A program made the position numbers and the translations under genes. Positions 10,364 to 22,549 of a stretch of DNA of 64,000 nucleotides are shown one piece after another; position 1 is the first letter of the stretch; each line of letters starts with the position of its first letter. The notes below the pieces were generated by a model, which saw nothing but the letters and a program-made list of their open reading frames with translations, did not search any database and had not been told where the DNA came from. The DNA comes from Artocarpus heterophyllus. Its lineage: Eukaryota; Streptophyta; Magnoliopsida; Rosales; Moraceae. The stretch covers positions 26,845,715 through 26,909,714 of the forward strand of contig CM046353.1 of NCBI GenBank assembly GCA_025403435.1, in the 5' to 3' direction.

Positions 10364-12046
10364 AAGGGTGATGGAAAAATAATACGCAGTGGAATTTTAA
10401 AATTTTTTATGGGAGAGTATTTTTTAAAACACAAGTTTGACACGCTATATGCATAAATTAACCAAATGTTACTAACCTTTATGTGCCAAAAAGCTCCTAT
10501 AATCAATGAAGAGAAGTAACGTTCGAGAAGGACCTCAACCAACGGCCTTCTTTGCTATTTTCTATCATCGATCAGAGTGAATGTGGGCTCACGTCGTTCA
10601 ATTTTTTCACCAGGTGACTCTCCTTTGAACCAGTTAAGAAATAACCAAAGCTATAGTTCGTGATTTGTGAACAAAAGCTCTCTAGGGAGTTGTAGAGTCT
10701 CACCAGCATAGTCTCACTCTAGATTTCTCAACTAATCTAAATAAAAATGAGTCTTAGTCCCCTTTATATAGAGGTTGGGCCCATGAGTCAGTCCTAATTA
10801 GATAAAGCCTCAAAAATTTGAATTAGAATCAAATCAGAATCAATATCTAATAAAATCTACGTGAAAACACATAATCCTTTTATCGCCTAGTTGGCAGACC
10901 GAACTAGCGGATCAGCCTATCGAACCTCTTCAATCGGCAGGCCGAACTTAAAGATCGACCTGCCAAACTTAAAGATCAGCCTGCTAAACTTGCAATAAAA
11001 AGTTCCTTTTGAATCTTTATTTTTCACTCGAGATTCTTGGGATACAGCCTCTGTTTTAATTCAAATAACCTAATAGAGAAGTTATCTGATTAAAACAGCC
11101 ATATCTAGATAATCTCTAGGAAAATATATATCTCTGATAATTCAACAAGCTTATCTTGAATTAAAACGGCTATATCTAGATAATCTCTAGGAAAATAAAT
11201 ATTCCTGATAATTCAACAAGTTTATCTTGAATTAATTTTATCATAAAATTAATTCAACAGATAAACAAACATGAATTTTCTGATTTTATCAAATTTCAAC
11301 CCATTTGATAAACCTTGACATAAGTCACCAATCATTGAAAAAGCACACCGTATTGTTATAGGATTTTTGTGAGCTAGCAAAGGGGACCAAATAGACCTAT
11401 TAGTTCAAGCTCCTGATAATTATGAAACCCAATAACCCAGACATACATTTCATAATTATCAACTCCAACGCTACTCCACTAAAAGCTTAGAGTTGCAGTC
11501 TCAAACTATATAGAATTACGAAGCCCGTATAACTAAGTCTCCATGATATATCATAAAGTATCGTATCCCCATAGGATTATCCATAATCGGCTTAAGGATA
11601 AATTATGTCTTACCTTCTCTATTATTTTTATCTTACATTCCATTATCTTACTATCGAAAAACTTACCATCCAAAGATAGTATACTATTCAGTTACACCTA
11701 TGTATCCATATGGTTGAGCTCTCAAGTTTTTCAATTACAGGATAACGCATATAAGATGATATCAACTACTCCTAAAGAGGAGCTATGGATTCCATATTTA
11801 TGAATAACAAGTTTACACTATCAAGAGTCATGCCTTCAATGTACCAGATGCGTACCACTATTAAAATGTGGATGTCATCCTTTGGTACATCAAAAGTCAT
11901 AAGTCAAGACAACGAGCCTACTATTCATCTCAGGATTAACATACAATACAAATGATTGTCTAAAATGAATCGATTTGCTGAGATAGAATTATTAATCTAA
12001 ATCAATTCACTTTACGTCCTGATCCAACACATCATCACCTATGACA

Positions 12047-14109
12047 TGTTGGAAACAAAGTGCGCAGCGGAATTTTAAAAATTTTTCATCAGAGTAATTT
12101 CCAAAACACAAGTTTGACATGTTATATGTATAAATTAGACAAATCTTACTAACCTCAGTGTGCCGAAGAATCTCCGCAACCTCTGTAGAGAAGTAACATT
12201 CCAGAAGAGCCTCAACTAACTGGTCTTCTTTGCTATTCTCTATCCACAACCGGAGTGAGTGTGGGCTCACATGTTTAGCTCTTTTACCAGTGACTCTCCT
12301 TCCAACCAATAGAGAGAACCCAAAGCTAGTGTTCGTGATTTGTGAACAAAAGCTCTTAGGGAGTTTTCAGATGCTCACTAGAAGAGTATCGCTCTTAGTC
12401 TCTCAAATTGATCTGAGTAAATCATGAGACTCACTCTCTTTATATAGCTATTGGTCCTGGGATCAGTCCATATCAGATTAGGTCTCAAAAACTCGAATCA
12501 GAATCAAGTTCGGATCAATATCTGATAAGATCAACGTGAAAACATGTAATCTTATCTCCCGCTGATTGGCAGGCCGAACATTCTGATCGGCAGGCAGAAC
12601 AGGCCAGTTCGGCAGGCCGACCACGTCATTCGGTAGGCCGAACTCCTAAGAAAAAATCTCCACGAATCTTTTATTTTCCACCCGAGATTCTAAAGGATAA
12701 AGTCTTAGTTCTGATTCAAATAACCCAATCGAGAAGTTATCTGATCAAAACAAACTTTATCAAGATAATCTCTAAGAAAATAAATCAATTCACAATAATT
12801 CTACAAGTTTATCTTGTTCTAATTTGTCCAAAATTAAAACAACCGATAAATAGACAAGAATTATCTGATCGCAATAATTCAACAAGTTTTTCTTGAACTA
12901 ATTTCTTAGAAAATTAATTCAACCGATAAACAGACATGAATTATTTGATTCTTACAAAGTTTAAACCAATCTGAAAAATCTGACATAAATCACCAATTAT
13001 TGGAAAAGCACGCCATGTCGTTACAAGACTTCGTGAGCTAGCAAAGGGGACCAAAATGGACCTATAAAGTTCAAGTTCATGATAATTATGAAACCCAATA
13101 TCCCAGATATACATTTCATAATTATCAACTCCAACGCTACTCCACTAAAAGCTTGGAGCTGCACTCTCAAACTTTATAGAATTACAAAGCTCGTGTAGCT
13201 AAGTCTCCATGACATATCATAGTGTATCGCATCCCCACATGATCACCCATAATCGGCTTAAGGACAAGTTCTGTCTTACCTTCCCGATTATTTTTATCTT
13301 ATGTTCCATTGTCTCACCATTACAAAACTTACCATCCAAAGATAGTATACCATTCGGTTACACCTATGTATCCAAATGGTTGAGCGCTTCAGTTTTCCAA
13401 TTACAGGACAACGCATATAAGAGGATATCATTACTCCTAAAGAGGATCTATGAATTCCATATCTATGAATAACAAGTCTAATCTATCAAGAGTCATGCCA
13501 CCAACGTACCAGTATGCATACCACTATTGAGATGTGGGTGTCACCCTTTGGCACATCAAAAGACACAAGTCAAGACAACGGGCCCACTATTAATCTCCAG
13601 ATTAAGATACAATACAAATGACTGTCTAAAGTGAATCGATTTGCCAAGACTGAATTATTAATCCAAATCAATTCACTTTATGTCCCGATCCAACACATCG
13701 TCACCTATGACAACGTGCCAATGTTTCTATTGTTTACATGAATAAAGTGCCCAATTCACTTTATGTCCCGATCCAAATCAATCAACTCTGATGGTCAAGA
13801 CAAACCATCTCCCAAAAGGGATATAGACAACATAACAATCTTTACATGAATAAAGCGCCCAACTTTATTCCCTTGATTACGGATCATATGTTTTAGACCG
13901 TCACCTTAAGAATCATGTCTTCCACATAATCAGTCCATCATATGCCCAATTCTTAAGGTTTAGACTGACAGTCTCAGACTACTGTTTGCTTATCATACAT
14001 TCAACAAATGTGAAAGTAAAGAGGACAAGATTTGGTATATATAAATGAATAAATTCTTTATTGATAAAATGTATTACATTTTTACTCCTTAGGGCATACA
14101 TGTCTAACA
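12047..14109 (-). mobile_element. Nested Cop-A solo LTR
   Basis: A complete minus-oriented LTR (2063 bp), TGTTGGAAAC to CATGTCTAACA, inserted in the outer LTR. Target duplication TGACA lies at 12042-12046 and 14110-14114. It has a four-unit dyad array (12566-12642, spacings 20-22 bp). It exceeds the 2035-bp norm partly because of a small insertion around 13733-13776 made of copies of neighbouring LTR segments. Confidence 0.95.
12566..12642 (-). repeat. Dyad array in nested solo LTR
   Basis: Units of (T/A)TCGGCAGGCCGAA start at 12566, 12586, 12608 and 12629 on the plus strand. This is the reverse complement of the array at 7807-7884. Confidence 0.85.
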
Positions 14110-14490
14110 TGACAATGTGCCAATGTTTCTATTCGCGGAGTCCACCATTGATGGTTAAGACAAACCATCTCTCGTCAGGGATATAGACAACATAACAACT
14201 TTTTCATGAAAAAAATGCCTAACTTTATTCCCTTGATTGTGGATCTTATGATTTAGACCGTCACCTTAAGAATCGTGTCTTCCGCATAATCTATCCATCA
14301 TATATCTAATTCTTAAAGGATTAGACCGACAGTTTCAGACTATTGTTTGCTTAACATATATTCAACAAATATGAACGTAAAGAGGACAAGATTTGGTATA
14401 TAAATATTAAATAAATTATTTATTGATAAAAATGTCTCTAAAAAAAATATTACATTTTTACTCCCTAGGGCATACATGTCTAACAAAGGG

Positions 14491-14776
14491 TTTTTACTTA
14501 AAAAATGTATACAACATCCTAAAAAATTGGGTGTTTGTGTGTTTTGTTATGGTTTTCTTCTTCTTTTCTTTTTAAGTTTTAATTATTTTCTCTTTCATTT
14601 AAGGACAGTTTAGTCATTTTAAAAGTCAAAATTAACTATTGATTCAAATAAGATATAGATTTGTATATTAGATCTAATCTAAAGGTAACATTCGATAAGA
14701 TAAAAAACTAAGGTACAGTTTTCGAATTAACTTAAAATAGAGGGTGTAAAAAGATAAATATCCCTTAGAAGAAAGA
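14491..14776 (+). other. AT-rich intergenic DNA
   Basis: Right flank of the outer solo LTR, before the Mutator-like inverted end. No gene or motif is supported. Confidence 0.55.
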
Positions 14777-14993
14777 CTTTTTTTTTATCAATACCCTTGA
14801 ACTTTACAAGTTTAGTAAATCAATCCTTAAACTACAAATTTTAGTAATTAACCCTATAAACTTTAAAATATGTTGTATGGTTCATCCAATTGATAAAATC
14901 ATAAAAATTTTGACGGAATATCACATGTCGTTCACATGCAAGGCTTAAATAAGGGGTTAGATTAATATTCCACTAAAAACATGGTATCTGACG
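14777..14993 (+). repeat. Left terminal inverted repeat
   Basis: Aligns in inverse orientation with 17463-17694, with scattered indels. Similarity ends near the GGTATCT at 14988. Confidence 0.65.
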
Positions 14994-15189
14994 AGTGAGG
15001 GCAGCCTAGTTATTTGTAAGTCTCTCTATTCTAACTATAGGTTAAGGATTCCAGTCATAGTGAACCCCACTTGAAAATTACAGCATTCCCCACTCCCTTG
15101 TATAAAAAAAGAAACATGGTATCTTTTAAGACAATGATAATAAAACATGGCATGAAAGAGAAAAACCTTCAGGCTTATCTACCTTTACC

Positions 15190-15990
15190 GTTCTCTCTCC
15201 CCAACCAGAACTAGAGAAATGATCCACCCAAACACATGTCCAACTTCGGCAAAGTCGTCTAGGAGATTGGCGACAGAGTCGCTAGCATCTGGAGCCTTTG
15301 TGTGGGACAACGATGAAAATAATAGATTTTTAAACTTTTAGGAAACAACATGTTTTGAAAATATTTGTGATCAAATTTATTACATAAATAAGTAATCTAT
15401 TGTTAAATAAGAATTATTTACATTATAAATAATGTGGTAAATAAATTATTTATATCTAAAATCTTTTTAATGTGTAAATAAAAATTAGATACAATGTAAA
15501 TTAAAAAGGTAAATAATTATTTATAACATAAATTTACTATTTACTATTTACTATAAATACTTTCAAATCTAATTATTTATTATAATTTGTTTTGAAAAAA
15601 ATATATTTTTTACTACAAATTTCCCCCTTCCAGGTTCAGTGCCATGAACCCAACCTCTGCTAAAGGCTCTTGTCGTCAAGCCCATGAGGCGTTAAGGATC
15701 TGAGAGATGAACCTCTTGGGTTCAACTGCAATCGTAGACAAATTGAGCAATATGGTGAGGTGGGCGGCGTGTGACGGAGATTGGAGTATTGCTGGCGTGA
15801 TAGAGGTAGAAGATGTGGCAGGGTTGTGACAAGGGGGCTTGGGGGACTATGACGGAGGTTTAATGGAGGAAGGGGCTACAAGGAGGAGCTCTGGCAGTTG
15901 GGGACAACAACTCTTTGTAATTTGATGAGTGGCTCTGACGATCGTAGAGGGGCCTCTGAAGAAGTTTGAGTTGTTTGGTTTTTTTTTTTT
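15190..15990 (+). other. Gene-fragment-like islands inside the Mutator-like element
   Basis: 15190-15320 looks like a pyrimidine-rich 5' UTR followed by short open stretches with ATGs at 15219 and 15236; 15630-15960 is G-rich with stops in all frames. Neither matches a family I recognise. Such islands are what captured host fragments look like, but no parent gene is known from this window. Confidence 0.3.
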
Positions 15991-17462
15991 TTTTTTTCTT
16001 GTGAAAGAGTTTGTTTGGTTTTGTTTTTGTTTTTGCCTTTTTTTTTATTATTCCCTACTAGTGAAAAATGTTCAAACGATTGTGTATTTTCTTTAATTTA
16101 GAGCAATGGTTAAAAAAAAAGATAAAACACCAAATGAAAATAAACCCTCGTATATCTGTATACAAAAATTTTTTCAAAAAAATAAAAAATAAAACTAAAT
16201 AAAAAACCATATCGACAAGCAGAACCACAAGAAGACGTAAAACAACAACAGATTCAAAAATCACGATATAGATTACTAATAAGATAAATAACAAAAACAA
16301 AAATCTTTTCAGAGCAGCCCATATGCCCAAAAGTATTTAAAAAAAAAAAAAATCAAACTGGCAACTTTCCAAGGCCAATTAGCAGAAATCCGAAATTTTA
16401 CAGCTCTGAATGAACATTAAAGGTGCATTTACCAAACCAAAAGTAAACTAATAGAGATGAAGATTATTCATTTACTATCTTCTTTTTATTTATTTATTTG
16501 ATGGTATAATAAAAAATAATACTATTTTTTTTTAGTATTTACTTACTTAAAAGTAAAAAATTTTACTTAATATAATTATTATAATATTCTTTTTATATAA
16601 CTAAATAATTATTAATTTATAACATTTAAATTTAAATATTAATGTTAATTTAATATTTATTATTTTATAAAAAATTAATATTAAAAAATATATGAGGATC
16701 TATGTTTTTTTTTCATTATTTTTCATATTATATAGGTTTATAAAACTTTCGTTATTGGTTTGTAAGTAAACACGTTACTGAAACGAAAAAAGGACCGCTC
16801 TTTGCTTCCCCCTTTGCTGAAAGATAAACATGCCTCAAAAGCGCAAACAACAAAAGATTCTAACGAAAATGAAATTGAAAGACATGGTCCATGAGATCTT
16901 CGAATACTTTCACGATAGTTGGTGCATTGAGATCCTTCCATCAAGGCTTTCTGATCAAGCATGCGAGAAGCCATCATCTGATTGTTCTGTGATAACGACG
17001 AGGAAGAGACGCCTTTAATCGACGGTCGACGTGGAAGAGGAGCCTCTGTCCTTGCATGTCGTCTGATCTGTGGGGCCGATCGACCGTGGTAGAGGGAGCA
17101 GAGCTGCCAACAATGAGTGCGTATAAGTGAGGTCCGACGATGGCGACAGGTGGAGGAGCCGGAGCTGCCGACGACATACATGGGCAATCTCCAACATTTT
17201 TTTTTCTCTCTGAAGCGTTTCAAATTTGGGATTTTAAGGTTTGTACATCTCTTAGAATGAAGAGCTACGATTAAAAGTTTTATAAAATCAATGGTTGATA
17301 TTTATTTGTATGAAAATTGAAACAGAAAAACATATGTGATGTGGTCGGTTTAATTTTAGTTTTTATAAACAACATGTTTTTAAGCCATTGATTTACAATA
17401 TGATGGGCTCCCTCAACTTTTTTCTCATGTTTAAGTTTAGTTTTATTTTGTTTTGAAAAAAA

Positions 17463-17694
17463 TATACCATTTTTTTAATTGAATATCAATTTTATCTCTC
17501 ATATAAGCCTTGTACGCAGGTGACAATTCTATCAAATTTTTGACGGTGTTATCAATTGAACTACTATGCATCAGGTTTTAAAGTTTAAGGGGTCAATTGC
17601 CAACATGTTTAGTTTAAGGATTGATAGGCAAATTTGCCAAACTCTTAAAGTTTTAGGTGTTTATTGATAAAAAAAAAAAAAAAAAAAAAAAAAA
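17463..17694 (-). repeat. Right terminal inverted repeat
   Basis: Inverse partner of 14777-14993. It ends in a run of more than 20 A residues matching the T run on the left. Confidence 0.65.
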
Positions 17695-18134
17695 ACCTAA
17701 GGCCCAAAGAAAATTAAGGAAGCGTTTGGCACTGAGTATTGACTCCTCAGATCATGAATAGGATGAAGAACAATAGAAACAAAACCAAAAAATTAAATAA
17801 ATTATAAAACCACACGAGTAAGTAATTCACATGTTTTCTTCAAAGTTTTGCAAGTAAAAAATAATAATAATAATAACATTTACAAATATCAGCTATTAAA
17901 TTTCAATTATCTTATCAGAGTAATTATTTATTGTCTAAAGTTTCGTTCAACACATTGTTGTTAAGTCCCAAACAAGAAATCATGTGTTTATTGTGTCCAA
18001 CATAAATTATTGATTACTGATTATTTATTAAGGTTTGCAGTACAATAGTAATGTACTTGGTATCAAGTACAAATAAGACTTTAGTAGAGCAGCCATGCTA
18101 GTTGCAAATTCAGCAATGATATTTGTAAATAAGA
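17695..18134 (+). other. Intergenic, 3' flank of the RTM2-like gene
   Basis: AT-rich; presumably holds the 3' UTR and polyadenylation signals of the minus-strand gene ending at 18135. An (AAT)n-like tract lies near 17862. No other gene is seen. Confidence 0.5.
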
Positions 18135-21100
18135 CTAGTTTTCGCGTTTCGTAGAGGACACAAATCTGTGGGAAACATAAGCTCCAATTGCTACAATCAC
18201 AATAACTGCAGCACCAATATTTATCAGCATCTGCCGATCGTCATCGTTCAGCTTTCTTACTGCACCTGTCACAATTTGTTTTGTAGCTTCAACAACGTAC
18301 TTGATTCCAAGCTTATTTCCATTTGTGCGCCTTTCACCGTCATCCTCCTTCGACTTTTCTTCCTCCAAAGCACCAGAAACAAATTTTCCGACAGCTTTCT
18401 CTCCATCACTTAAGGATTGCTTTCCTTTCTGAGTATTTTCCTTTTCCTTTTTGTTCTCCAAACTCCTTTCTGCAACTTTCTTGGTCTTTTCAGGCTCTTT
18501 AAGCCTCTGATTTGCGCTCTTTTTGGCTTCATTGTCTCTTTGCTTCATAGGAGTTTCTTCTTGAACCCTTTTAGATTTTGGCTCACTCGTGTATTTCTGA
18601 GGATTAGCCGAAGCTTCCACCTTCTTCTCATCACCAATCTCTCTTTGTTTTGCAAGAGTCTCCTCCTCAAGAGCTTTTTGTCTCTTGGGTTCAGTGATCC
18701 CTTTTCGAGGGCTCAAAGACCAAGCCTTCTCCTCATCCCTCGGCTTTTCATCTTTACCATCTGTAGTGGAAGCAACGGTCTGAGGAGCCTTTCCCTGACC
18801 CTTTTCAACCTTCTCTGCGAAGGCAGTTTTCTGAGATGTTTTCTCAGCATCAACATTTCTTGCATCCTTAGTTTGCTCCTGACCCTTTTCAACCTTCTCT
18901 GCAAGGGCAGTTCTCTGAGATGTTTGCTCAGCATCAACATTTCTTGCATCCTTAGTTGGCTCCTGACCCTTTTCAACCTTCTCTGCAAAGGCAGTTTTCT
19001 GAGATGTTTGCTCAGCATCAACATTTCTTGCATCCTTAGTTTGCTCCTGACCTTTTCCAATCTTCTCTGCAAAGGCAGTTTTCTGAGATGTTTGCTCAGC
19101 ATCAACATTTCTTGCATCCTTAGTTTGCTCCTGACCCTTTTCAGCATACTCTGCAAAGGCGGTTTTCTGAGATATTTGCTCAGCATCAACATTTCTTGCA
19201 TCCTTAGTTGGCTCCTGACCCTTTTCAACCATCTCTGCAAAGGCGGTTTTCTGAGATGTTTGGTCAGCATCAACATTTCTTGCATCCTTAGTTTGCTCCT
19301 GACCCTTTTCAACATTCTCTGCAAAGGCAGTTTTCTGAGATATTTGCTCAGCATCAACATTTCTTGCATCCTTAGCTTGCTTCTGACTCTTTTGTTGTTC
19401 TCTTTGATCAGCAACCGTAACAGCTTTCTGAGTAGGTTCAGAACTTGAAGGAGGAACAACTCTACTCTCACTAGCTTCTGGAAGAACGGATTTATGAATA
19501 TTCTCTGGGGTTGTTTTCTCCGCAGGCTTCTCCTCTTTAGGAGGCATTCGTGCTGTTTGAGGGACCTCTTTTGGCAAGTTAATAGTTAGGACTCCATTGT
19601 GGAGCTTGGCATGGATTTTGTTCACATCACAGTTCTGTGGGACTGGAATAAGTTTGTTAAAACGGCTCCATCTGTAATTCGCAAGAGGTCGCTGTCCCTG
19701 GACTCTAATGCTGTTTCCATGCTCGGTTTTGATCTTCAATTGCTCCTTGACAAAACCTGAAAAGGAAAAGAAAAAATAACAAAAAAAAGCAAAATTTATG
19801 CACATCCAGTATAAATTAATTATTTCAAGGAATAAAACGCTAAATGTGGTTTTTGGCTTTCTGGACTTATGACGTATCAAAATAAGTAAATGAAAAATTA
19901 AATATTATGTCTGCTAAACTTTTTTATTTTTTTATTTTCTCAAAAAAAAAAAAAAGAAAGTTATCAAATAGCTAAAAAAATTGGATTGTCACTTGTCAGT
20001 TGATGGAAATAGGCATGTACATAGTTTAAGCGAATGGTTTTGGTGAATTGTAAATCATAATCCACATACTTTGATAGTCAATTGTTGACGAAAAATATCG
20101 AATCTTTGTTGTTATATGGTTTGGTTTTTTTAGTTTCTTAAAAAACAAAATAAGACTATTGCAGTGACGATGTACAGACACTAAGGACTTGAAGAAAAAC
20201 AACATTGCCCGATCGATATGAGAGTCATGAATAAGCTTAAGCATAAATGCACATAATGTTATTGTTAATGTTGTTCATCAAAATGTTTCCAAACATCCAT
20301 AAGCAGAATAGGTATTTGGGATGGCAATTGGCTCGGTGGGGACAAGTATGCTTTCCTCGCCCTATACGCGACGCCCTTTTTGCTTTCCATTCTCTCCCCC
20401 ATGCCCGTGTACCTTAAGGCAGGGATAATCCCTGTCGAAGGACTTTCCTATCTGCTACTCATTTACTCATTGGAATTTTTTTTTTTTTTTTTCAATCTTG
20501 CATCGTTCTCTATACACAAAGCAAATTCCATTCGGGCCTATTTGGTGCTTAAAATTAGAGATGATTAGATTGGATTAAATTTTGATATTTTGTTTGGTAA
20601 AAAATTTAAAAATACTAGATCGGATAAATTCTTAGAAGGGATTAGGCTATCCCTTACTAAAGCATAGAATTATAATAATATTTTTATATTACGAAAAATT
20701 TCAAGGACTTATTTGAAAACATTTATACAATTTGGGGACAAACTATAATTTTTTAAATATTGAGGGGTCAAAATATAGATTTAAATAATTATATCTTTGC
20801 TACTTAATTCAAAAAAGTTAATATTTGACCTATTTTTTCAAAAATTTTTGCAAAAAGGTCCATATCCTAATAACACAATGCAAAACATATGATTGAATTA
20901 TCTAAAATTTAATCATATCCTTTCCTATATATTCTAATATAATCCTATACGACTATTCCATCCAATATTGTCCTATCATATGTACAAAACGGCCCTTAAG
21001 GTATACTTTTCCCCTTTCATTTGACTCTAGTTTTCACCTTTCACTTCAACATTATACATTTTAACATGTGTGTATGTATATAGAGGGCTTTTCTATGGTC

Positions 21101-21664
21101 GCTTCACAGAGGCCATCTCTCAAATCATGTAATGCACAGAAATAATAAAAGTAACATGATGGCCATTGAACATAATATAAATGTTGAAACTACATACCAT
21201 AGTTTTTGAAGACTAAATTTTTTATTGTTACGTCAAAACCAATACTGACAGATGTTAAAGATGCATAATAAAGTTTTAAATAACTTAATATTTTGGTATT
21301 ATGTTATCGAATATTACTATTATGTTATATTTAATAACAGTCATGTTACATTTTACATGTTATGTTATGTTGGAGGACTCCAACTAAAGGAATAGAGGAG
21401 CCCTATATATATACGGACGTATATAATTGGTGTAATATGTGTGTATATATCTCAAGTACGTAAAAGTCGAAAGAGAAACGTATGTGGCTAGTCGAGTTGT
21501 TTGGAAAAGACACATATTGTACCAGGAACACGGATGATCACAATGCGAGCCCCCTCTTCTTCATTGGTCTCACTTCCGGGCTGGAAATCTTCATAAACGG
21601 GACGGTTGGGTCGCCTTGGCCGAACAGCAGTACCTCCACCATAACTTTGTGGCAACCACGCCAT
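18135..21664 (-). CDS. RTM2-like protein: HSP20 domain, repeat region, C-terminal membrane anchor
   Basis: The only host gene seen. Exon 1 is 21664-21523 (142 nt, ATG at 21664-21662) and exon 2 is 19756-18135. The 1766-bp phase-1 intron starts GT (21522) and ends AG after a T-rich tract (19757). The product is 587 aa. Residues ~20-112 form an alpha-crystallin/HSP20 domain: VYEDFQP at the start, IVIIRVPG|FVKEQLKI across the splice, and GVLTINLPK (~102-110) at the end. About residues 171-368 are seven 28-residue repeats (KGQEQTKDARNVDAEQTSQK type). A charged Lys/Glu-rich region follows, then one hydrophobic segment (~557-577, INIGAAVIVIVAIGAYV) near the C-terminus. HSP20 domain plus tail anchor is the plan of Arabidopsis RTM2, a phloem protein limiting long-distance movement of tobacco etch virus; other members have unclear roles. 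Orthology is inferred. The open frame upstream of 19757 is intron. Confidence 0.88.
18797..19384 (-). repeat. In-frame 84-bp minisatellite (seven units)
   Basis: Units start at 18797, 18881, 18965, 19049, 19133, 19217 and 19301 on the plus strand, exactly 84 bp apart. Each encodes 28 residues, four heptads. Units differ by a few substitutions and no indels, so the frame is kept. The antisense strand is open as well, purely because the unit is a multiple of three. Confidence 0.97.
19757..21522 (-). other. Intron of the RTM2-like gene
   Basis: GT donor at 21522-21521 and AG acceptor at 19758-19757, preceded on the coding strand by a pyrimidine-rich tract. It separates the first ~48 residues from the rest in the middle of the HSP20 domain. 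It holds a candidate MITE (20534-20995), T-rich tracts and a TATATATA stretch near 21403. Confidence 0.85.
20534..20995. mobile_element. Candidate MITE in the intron
   Basis: The stretch begins GGGCCTATTTGGTGC and ends GTACAAAACGGCCC, imperfect inverted ends of the GGGCC(T)NTTTGG type common in plant hAT or PIF/Harbinger MITEs. Subterminal GATTGGATT-like words recur in inverse orientation. No clear target duplication is visible. Confidence 0.4.
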
Positions 21665-22544
21665 CTCTATTCACTTCTTTGTTTACTTTCTTTTTAAATT
21701 TTTCACTTTAACAGGATCTCTATTCGCTTTTGCTTTTTTGCCTTCAAGATTTTTGGTGTAGAAATGAAATAATGTTTGCTATGTTCACCGGCATATCTAC
21801 GATATAAGAATTTTGACACGGACATTCTTTCTCTATGCATGCATGCTTTCTTTTGCTTATGAATGAGGCATATTCCTTTTTCGGTAGCTTTGGTTTTTGA
21901 GGGATTTTTTGCAGGTTTTGGTTCGTCTATTGTTTATGTATGAGGTATAACTTCTTCATGAATTAAAGTGAAGCGAAGTTCTTTGGTTTGCACAACCAAA
22001 GAAGGGTTCTTTGTTCGGTTTTTTAAATATTCTGATTTAAGTTTCTAAGTTGCAATGAATTGGTTATCTTTTTTTTTTTTGTTGAAATAATTGATTTATC
22101 TTTTTTAAATATGCACGATACTGGATTGTGAACATGGTTTAAAATTTATAAAACAAAAAAAAAAGACTTATAAAGAAAATATTGTTGCTTTCTATTTTGG
22201 TTTTGACCTTGAGTCTGCATCAAGTAACAAAATTTGGTTGGAAATGAAACATTCTATAAAGTAATATAGAGGTTTTTTTTTCCAAGAGATTATAAAGATA
22301 TGGTACTAATTCCTGAGATTAGCTTGGATGAATAACGACAATGAAAAGAAACACAAAATGTGGAAATATTGTGAGCAAATGATGCGTGTTTTTTCCTGAA
22401 ATCCAATGTTTGCGTGCCAAAAAAGTGGTCAGGCATTATGGAACATTTGCAAATATTCTTGCAATAATACATTGTATAACTTATTAATGGTTGTGTGATC
22501 TTTAGAAAAGAAAAGTATGTAGTTTTCCAATTAATCAGTGATAA
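21665..22544 (-). other. Upstream region of the RTM2-like gene
   Basis: AT-rich DNA between the start codon (21664) and the gypsy insertion at 22550. The promoter and 5' UTR should be here, but I see no motif strong enough to call. The Gyp-A2 element lies only ~0.9 kb upstream and is transcribed in the same (minus) direction, towards the gene. Confidence 0.5.
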
Positions 22545-22549
22545 GTAGA

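Larger units (their letters stand above)
10369..14485 (-). mobile_element. Outer Cop-A solo LTR (interrupted)
   Basis: A minus-oriented Cop-A LTR occupies 10369-12046 and 14115-14485, interrupted by another LTR. Its ends are TGATGG (mutated from TGTTGG) and CATGTCTAACA. It is flanked by 5-bp direct repeats AAGGG at 10364-10368 and 14486-14490. With no internal sequence and a matching target duplication, it is a solo LTR from LTR-LTR recombination. It carries a decayed dyad array near 10890-10985. Substitutions throughout suggest it is older than the nested copy. Confidence 0.92.
14777..17694. mobile_element. Mutator-like element with long inverted ends
   Basis: The left end (14777-14993) and the reverse complement of the right end (17463-17694) align along most of their length. 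Both begin with a T run, then TTATCAATA, an ...AAACTTTA... block, ATCAATCCTTAAACT, an AACTTTAAAA block, AATTGATAA, TTTGA, and ACAAGGCTTA or GCAAGGCTTA. Terminal inverted repeats of ~200 bp or more are characteristic of Mutator-like elements. No transposase is seen, so it is non-autonomous. The interior has three islands richer in G+C than the rest (about 15190-15320, 15630-15960 and 16800-17180) that look like fragments of exons. I could not identify a 9-bp target duplication, so the outer edges are approximate. Confidence 0.6.

Noticed and set aside
16738..17223. 161-codon minus-strand open frame
   Set aside because: No recognisable domain, biased composition, other frames are also open here, and it lies within the Mutator-like element. 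At most it is a captured fragment.
18417..19448. 343-codon open frame on the plus strand opposite the RTM2-like gene
   Set aside because: It is the antisense of the 84-bp repeat, kept open because the unit length is a multiple of three. The minus frame has domains, a splice structure and a membrane anchor.
19757..19880. Start of the HSP20 gene at the ATG at 19880
   Set aside because: The residues encoded there are intron sequence; a consensus acceptor at 19757 and an exon 1 at 21523-21664 supply the expected N-terminal half of the HSP20 domain in the right phase.
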